A stretch of 64,000 nt of DNA, taken from assembly GCF_006716315.1 (NCBI RefSeq), contig NZ_VFOV01000001.1, positions 2,558,501 to 2,622,500 of the forward strand. The letters are read 5' to 3'. Origin of the DNA: Nocardioides albertanoniae. Lineage in GTDB: Bacteria > Actinomycetota > Actinomycetes > Propionibacteriales > Nocardioidaceae. Of the stretch, positions 60,907 to 64,000 are shown one piece after another. The stretch's first letter is position 1. Each line of letters opens with the position of its first letter. The translations under genes were made by a program, and so were the position numbers. The notes beneath the pieces were generated by a model. The model was not told the origin of the DNA, did not search any database, and saw only the letters and a program-made list of their open reading frames with translations.

Positions 60907-61415
60907 TCCTGTCGAAGGAGCGCGACCCACGCCTGGTGACGATCCGCCGCGGCGGCACGCTCAGCGACGACGACCACCGGCTGCTCGCGCTGTGGGCTGC
61001 GACCTGCGCAGAGCACGTGCTGCCCCTCTTCGAGGCGGTCGCCCCGGATGACCCGAGGCCACGGCAGGCGATCGAGGCGGCTCGCGCCTGGACCCGTGGC
61101 GAGCTCACGATGATGGAAGCTCGCGCGTTCGGCGGGCACGCCATGGGGGCGGCACGGCCGTTGACCGGAGCAGCCAGGAACGCCGCGTACGCTGCCGGCC
61201 AGGCCGGCGTCGTCGCCCATGTCGCTGCTCATGACCTGGGTGCGGCGGCGTACGCCATCAAGGCGGTGCGCGGCGCGGCGTCTCCAGGGGAGGCCGACGA
61301 ATCAGGTCGGCGAGAGTGCCGCTGGCAGCGTGAGAAGCTGCCCGAGCAGGTGCGTGAGCTCGTGCTCGACGACCAGCGCATCCGCAACGAGATCTGCTGG
61401 TCGGTCTTCGACTGA
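60903..61415 (+). CDS. Imm-5-like putative immunity protein
   Basis: A 170-residue helical protein. DPRLVTIRRGGTLSDDDHRLLALWAATCAEHVLPLFE and ALGAARPLTGAARNAAYAAGQAGVVAHVAAHDLGAAAYAIKAVR-like segments, then WQREKLPEQVRELVLDDQRIRNEICWSVFD at the C-terminus, fit the family named Imm-5-like putative immunity protein. Related proteins neutralise polymorphic toxins, but no toxin gene adjoins it, and the gene is translationally coupled to MmcQ. A neutral label is safer: uncharacterised helical protein related to the Imm5 group. It ends 14 bp before the DksA-like gene. Confidence 0.62.
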   Translation: MILSKERDPRLVTIRRGGTLSDDDHRLLALWAATCAEHVLPLFEAVAPDDPRPRQAIEAARAWTRGELTMMEARAFGGHAMGAARPLTGAARNAAYAAGQAGVVAHVAAHDLGAAAYAIKAVRGAASPGEADESGRRECRWQREKLPEQVRELVLDDQRIRNEICWSVFD

Positions 61416-61429
61416 GGAGGGGGTTCACC

Positions 61430-61786
61430 ATCGACGACTCCGATGACATCGACCGGGCGAGCGAGCGTCTCGAGGCCGAACGCCGCCACGCGGTCGCCCG
61501 GCTCGCAGGGCTGACCAGCGACTTCGACGCCGTCGTGGCCGCCTCGCGTGACACCAACGCCGATGACGAGCACGATCCCGAGGGCGCCACGATCGCCTTC
61601 GAACGCTCCCAGGTGCAGGCGCTGGTGCGCGATGCGCGTCGCCGTCTCGAGGAGGTCTCCACCGCGCTCGAGCGGCTCGACGCGGGCACCTACGGCGTCT
61701 GCGAAGTCTGTGGGGGACCAGTCGGAGACGGTCGCCTCGAGGCACGGCCGACGGCGCGCACCTGCATCTCCTGTGCGGCACGCTAG
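61430..61786 (+). CDS. DksA/TraR-type C4 zinc finger protein with probable ATC start
   Basis: A 118-residue protein from ATC 61430, or 83 residues from GTG 61535. The zinc finger CEVCGGPVGDGRLEARPT...CISC (C-x2-C-x17-C-x2-C) is canonical. The N-terminal half (DRASERLEAERRHAVARLAGLTSDFDAVV and QVQALVRDARRRLEEVSTALERLD) is the coiled coil of DksA/TraR proteins. AGGAGG at 61415-61420 lies nine bases before ATC 61430; no ATG, GTG or TTG occurs in frame before GTG 61535, which would cut the coiled coil and has no ribosome site. The family binds the RNA polymerase secondary channel. Its TAG stop forms the next gene's -10 box. Confidence 0.72.
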   Translation: MDDSDDIDRASERLEAERRHAVARLAGLTSDFDAVVAASRDTNADDEHDPEGATIAFERSQVQALVRDARRRLEEVSTALERLDAGTYGVCEVCGGPVGDGRLEARPTARTCISCAAR

Positions 61787-61789
61787 CGT
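61784..61789 (+). promoter_or_regulatory. -10 box TAGCGT made from a stop codon
   Basis: TAGCGT begins with the TAG stop of the DksA-like gene; six bases later is the ATG at 61796. Confidence 0.5.
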
Positions 61790-61795
61790 CGAGCC

Positions 61796-62092
61796 ATGAG
61801 CGAGGAGTCGATCGAGCTGTGCTGTCTGCTGTGGGCCCACGACGGCCGCACCGAAGCGCTGCACGCCTATGAGGACACGGTGCTCCGACTGGTCGAGGAG
61901 CACGGGGGAGAGGTCGTGCAGCGAGCGCTGACCACCGGCTCACCCGGGCAGCCCGACGAGGTCCAGCTCTTCCGCTTCCCCGGCCGGAGTGCCCTCGACG
62001 CCTACCTGGGCGACAACCGACGTACGTCCCTCACGGCTGAGCGCGACGCCGCTGTCGCTCGCACCGAGCTGTTCCCCGTGCGGCTCGGCTAG
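61796..62092 (+). CDS. Uncharacterised small alpha/beta protein (dimeric-barrel-like)
   Basis: A 98-residue protein. ELCCLLWAHDGRTEALHAYEDTVLRLVEEHGGEVVQRALTTG followed by EVQLFRFPGRSALDAYLGDNRRTSLTAERDAAVARTELFPV has the beta-alpha-beta-beta-alpha-beta rhythm and FPGRSALDAYL turn of the DUF1330/dimeric alpha-beta barrel group. A catalytic residue cannot be named. It has a leaderless start 9 bp after the DksA-like gene. Function unknown. Confidence 0.7.
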   Translation: MSEESIELCCLLWAHDGRTEALHAYEDTVLRLVEEHGGEVVQRALTTGSPGQPDEVQLFRFPGRSALDAYLGDNRRTSLTAERDAAVARTELFPVRLG

Positions 62093-62095
62093 TCT
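62090..62095 (+). promoter_or_regulatory. -10 box TAGTCT made from a stop codon
   Basis: TAGTCT begins with the TAG stop of the previous gene; six bases later is the ATG at 62102. Confidence 0.5.
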
Positions 62096-62101
62096 CGTCT
62101 C

Positions 62102-62488
62102 ATGGTCGTTGTCGGGTTGGTCCTCGCGGCGGTGGCCGCGCTGCTGCACGTCTACATCTTCGTGATGGAGTCGTTGACCTGGACGAGCGAGAAGACGCGG
62201 GCGGTGTTCGGCACCAGTGCCGCCGAGGCCGAGGCCACCAGGGAGCTCGCGTTCAACCAGGGGTTCTACAACCTGTTCCTGGCGATCGTCACCGCGGTGG
62301 GGATGATCCTGTTCGCCCTCGACGCCACAGAAGCCGGCACGGCGCTGATGCTCGCCGGTGTCGGATCCATGGCAGCAGCCGCCGCCGTGCTGTTCGTCGC
62401 TTCGCCCGACAAGCGCAGCGCCGCGCTCAAGCAGGGAGTCGTGCCCCTGCTCGCCGTGCTCGCGCTGATCCTCGGCGTAGCGATCTGA
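62102..62488 (+). CDS. DUF1304 family membrane protein
   Basis: A 128-residue protein with four membrane segments: VVVGLVLAAVAALLHVYIFVME, NQGFYNLFLAIVTAVGMILF, TALMLAGVGSMAAAAAVLFVA and VVPLLAVLALILGVA. The helix-1 HVYIFVMESLTWT and NQGFYNLFLA motifs identify DUF1304. The role is unknown. It starts 9 bp after the previous stop, with its own leaderless -10, and converges on the DUF1772 gene. Confidence 0.83.
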   Translation: MVVVGLVLAAVAALLHVYIFVMESLTWTSEKTRAVFGTSAAEAEATRELAFNQGFYNLFLAIVTAVGMILFALDATEAGTALMLAGVGSMAAAAAVLFVASPDKRSAALKQGVVPLLAVLALILGVAI

Positions 62489-62504
62489 CCGGCGCGCGGG
62501 GGAG

Positions 62505-63014
62505 TCAGCCGGCGAGGCGCCCCTGGAGCACCAGGCTCCACGCGAGACAGACGAATGCGACCGATGTCGTGAGCGTGCGCAGGACGTTCCAGCGGACCCA
62601 CCTCGTCTCGTCGAACGCCGCGCGCACGCCGGCGAGGTCGGTGATGCGGTCCGGGGGACCGGCCGCCTTCAGCGCGTCGTTGAGGGGGAGATGCACGGCG
62701 ATGGTGGTCACGAACGCGACCAGGTAGAGCACGAGCGCTCCCGCCGCCCACGGCAGCAGACTGCGTTGCTCGGAGCCGAGGCTCAGCGCGGTCGCCGCCG
62801 CGGTGAAGACGAGCGAGCCCAGGAAGCCGCTCACCATGAACCACGGGTTGATGATCGCCCGGTCGAGCGCTTGGAACGACGCGATGAAGACGTGGTCGCC
62901 GGCCGACTTCAGGCCCGGCATGATGGTGTGGGCGTAGAGGCCGAAGTAGCCCGCCATCAGACCGGTGGTCATGGTCGCGGCGAGCAGCGCGAGCGTGCGG
63001 ATGTCGTCGAGCAT
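62505..63014 (-). CDS. DUF1772 / anthrone oxygenase-like membrane protein
   Basis: A 169-residue protein with four membrane helices: TLALLAATMTTGLMAGYFGLYAHTIMPGL, VSGFLGSLVFTAAATALSLGS, WAAGALVLYLVAFVTTIAVHLPLND and LTTSVAFVCLAWSLVLQG. The first helix with a conserved F-x-x-x-x-x-x-M-P pattern, FQALDRAIINPWF and the WVRWNVLRTL segment fit DUF1772. Some relatives are anthrone oxygenases; enzymatic activity here is unproven. TTTGAT six bases before ATG 63014 suggests a leaderless start. It is divergent from the recombinase gene. Confidence 0.83.
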   Translation of the reverse strand: MLDDIRTLALLAATMTTGLMAGYFGLYAHTIMPGLKSAGDHVFIASFQALDRAIINPWFMVSGFLGSLVFTAAATALSLGSEQRSLLPWAAGALVLYLVAFVTTIAVHLPLNDALKAAGPPDRITDLAGVRAAFDETRWVRWNVLRTLTTSVAFVCLAWSLVLQGRLAG

Positions 63015-63053
63015 GACCCCATCAAAGCGCGTCCCGATCGCGGTGACCATCGA

Positions 63054-63083
63054 TTTCCGCGATAGTACCCCCTATCGCAGAAA
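63054..63083. repeat. 12-bp inverted repeat before the recombinase
   Basis: TTTCCGCGATAG and CTATCGCAGAAA form arms (11 of 12 paired) around TACCCC. It lies between the divergent DUF1772 and recombinase genes, 30 bp before the GTG at 63113. Confidence 0.55.
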
Positions 63084-63112
63084 TGTTCGAATAGGCTGTA
63101 AAGTAGGGGACT

Positions 63113-64000
63113 GTGAGCGTAGCTGACGAGGTGGTGTTCCGCGATGTCGTCGAGGCATTCCTCACCGATCGAGCGACGCTGACCCGGCGCGGTCTCAACG
63201 ACAGGTCGCGTGACGCCTACCGTCAGGACCTCACCGCATGGGCGCGACAGCTGCATGTCGACGCGGGCGGCGACGCCGAGGCCGACGCGCTGAAACGCGT
63301 TCCGATCTCCGCACTGACCGATCAGAACGTACGCATCGCCTACCGGTCGTTGCGGGAAAGCTCCGCCGCGGCGACCTGTCAGCGTCGTGTCGGCACGCTT
63401 CGGCTGTTCACCCAGTGGCTGCAGCTCGAAGGTCACCTGCTGGGGGATCCCACGCTGCGCATCGAGGCTCCCGAGCGGCCGAGCCGGCTGCCTGCCGGAT
63501 GGAGCGTCGACGAGCTGCGCCGCCTGGCGCGTGCCGCTTCGACGCCCCGCGACGGCACCGACCGGCGTCGCTGGCCGGCTCGTGATCGAGCGATCTTCGC
63601 GGTGCTGGTCACCACCGGCGTACGTGCTGCGGAGCTGTGCGGTCTCTGCGTCGGATCCATCAGGCGCGAACCCGACGGAGAGACGCTCGTGCAGGTGATC
63701 GGCAAGGGCGACAAGCAGCGCAACCTGCCCCTGCCGCCAGAGGCCGTGGATGCGGTCGACGCCTATCTGGCAGAGCGTGAGGCCCGTTTCGGGGCCGCAG
63801 CGCCCAGCGATGTCCTGTTTCTGCTCACCTCGGCCAAGCCGTTGCTCCCTGGGGCGCTCAACCATCTGGTGGAGACCTGGATCCGGCTCGCTGCCGCCCC
63901 GAAGCAACCTGGCGAAGCTGCGCACGCATTTCGTCACAGCGCCGCCAAAGGACTGATCCGATCCGGCGTACCCGTGCCGGCCGTTCAGGGCCTGCTCGGC
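63113..64000 (+). CDS. Tyrosine recombinase/integrase, cut by window end
   Basis: At least 296 residues. Residues about 10-110 are the SAM-like N-domain (DVVEAFLTDRATLTRRGLNDRSRDAYRQDLTAWARQL). The catalytic domain has Arg in TTGVRAAELCGLCVGSIR, Lys in GKGDKQRNLPLP, and HAFRHSAAKGLIRSGVPVPAVQGLLG with the His-x-x-Arg pair; the next His and the nucleophile Tyr lie beyond the window. The order resembles XerC/D and phage integrases. GTG 63113 lies eight bases after TAAAGT. No other phage or element genes are in view, so a mobile origin cannot be shown. Confidence 0.85.
   Translation, partial: MSVADEVVFRDVVEAFLTDRATLTRRGLNDRSRDAYRQDLTAWARQLHVDAGGDAEADALKRVPISALTDQNVRIAYRSLRESSAAATCQRRVGTLRLFTQWLQLEGHLLGDPTLRIEAPERPSRLPAGWSVDELRRLARAASTPRDGTDRRRWPARDRAIFAVLVTTGVRAAELCGLCVGSIRREPDGETLVQVIGKGDKQRNLPLPPEAVDAVDAYLAEREARFGAAAPSDVLFLLTSAKPLLPGALNHLVETWIRLAAAPKQPGEAAHAFRHSAAKGLIRSGVPVPAVQGLLG

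Noticed and set aside
63075..63090. LexA/SOS box before the recombinase
   Set aside because: Only one half (GTTCGA) fits the actinobacterial TCGAAC-N4-GTTCGA pattern; the other half has three mismatches.

Overview
This window reads as chromosomal DNA of a high-GC actinobacterium of the Nocardioides type (family Nocardioidaceae is my inference). Supporting genes are RbpA, an SsgA-like cell division regulator, an FxsA plus polyprenol-phosphate mannose synthase pair, a deazaflavin-dependent nitroreductase, an XRE-MurA fusion, a Gly-Cys-Val tRNA cluster, frequent GTG starts, and many genes with a TANNNT -10 box 6-7 nt before the start codon. The coding strand switches often. Few genes look foreign: one IS481-family element, a tyrosine recombinase cut by the right edge, and a lower-GC three-gene protease cassette beside the tRNAs.

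Layout. 1-3.3 kb: FCD-type GntR regulator divergent from a MatC-like permease and a CaiB/BaiF CoA-transferase. 3.3-5.3 kb: DHA2 drug exporter and OsmC protein. 5.4-11.4 kb: a PucR/CdaR-type regulator followed by class II HMG-CoA reductase, HMG-CoA lyase and a TctB/TctA-like transporter; together they look like a mevalonate-utilisation operon. 11.4-15.5 kb: acyl-CoA ligase, MFS carboxylate transporter and LuxR-type regulator that share an operator-like motif. 16.1-18.7 kb: lipoprotein, calpain-like cysteine protease and WXG100-like protein. 18.9-19.2 kb: three tRNAs. 19.4-23.4 kb: PabC-like lyase, OFA transporter with a 33-residue partner, SsgA-like protein and a 5'-3' exonuclease. 23.5-29.3 kb: Lrp regulator and lysine fermentation genes (kamA, kdd, kamD, kamE, kal), but no kce.

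29.8-39.1 kb is mostly housekeeping: Ppm1/FxsA, RbpA behind a SigR-type promoter, UMF1 transporter and GDPD, a nested palindromic repeat, the XRE-MurA fusion, an alcohol dehydrogenase, GNAT, lytic transglycosylase and hydrolase. 39.2-43.8 kb holds a small Cys-rich protein, a luciferase-like oxidoreductase, two unassigned proteins, a methyltransferase and the IS481 element. 43.8-50.4 kb carries the methionine ABC importer (metI, metN, metQ) and an ABC exporter divergent from a two-component system. 50.4-63 kb is a run of small, mostly individually promoted genes: AraC, VOC, GNAT, UvrA-like ATPase, DDAH, secreted lipase, DksA/TraR-like and DUF proteins. The partial recombinase closes the window.

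Cross-window patterns: perfect or near-perfect TGTGA-N6-TCACA (Crp/GlxR-like) boxes lie before the carboxylate, mevalonate, fatty-acid and lipase genes. About twenty genes look leaderless, and in four of them the upstream gene's stop codon forms the first three bases of the -10 box. Two small Cys-rich MWDT proteins 11 kb apart are paralogues. A DksA-like gene has a good ribosome binding site only before an ATC codon. All functional calls come from reading motifs by eye; no database search was run.
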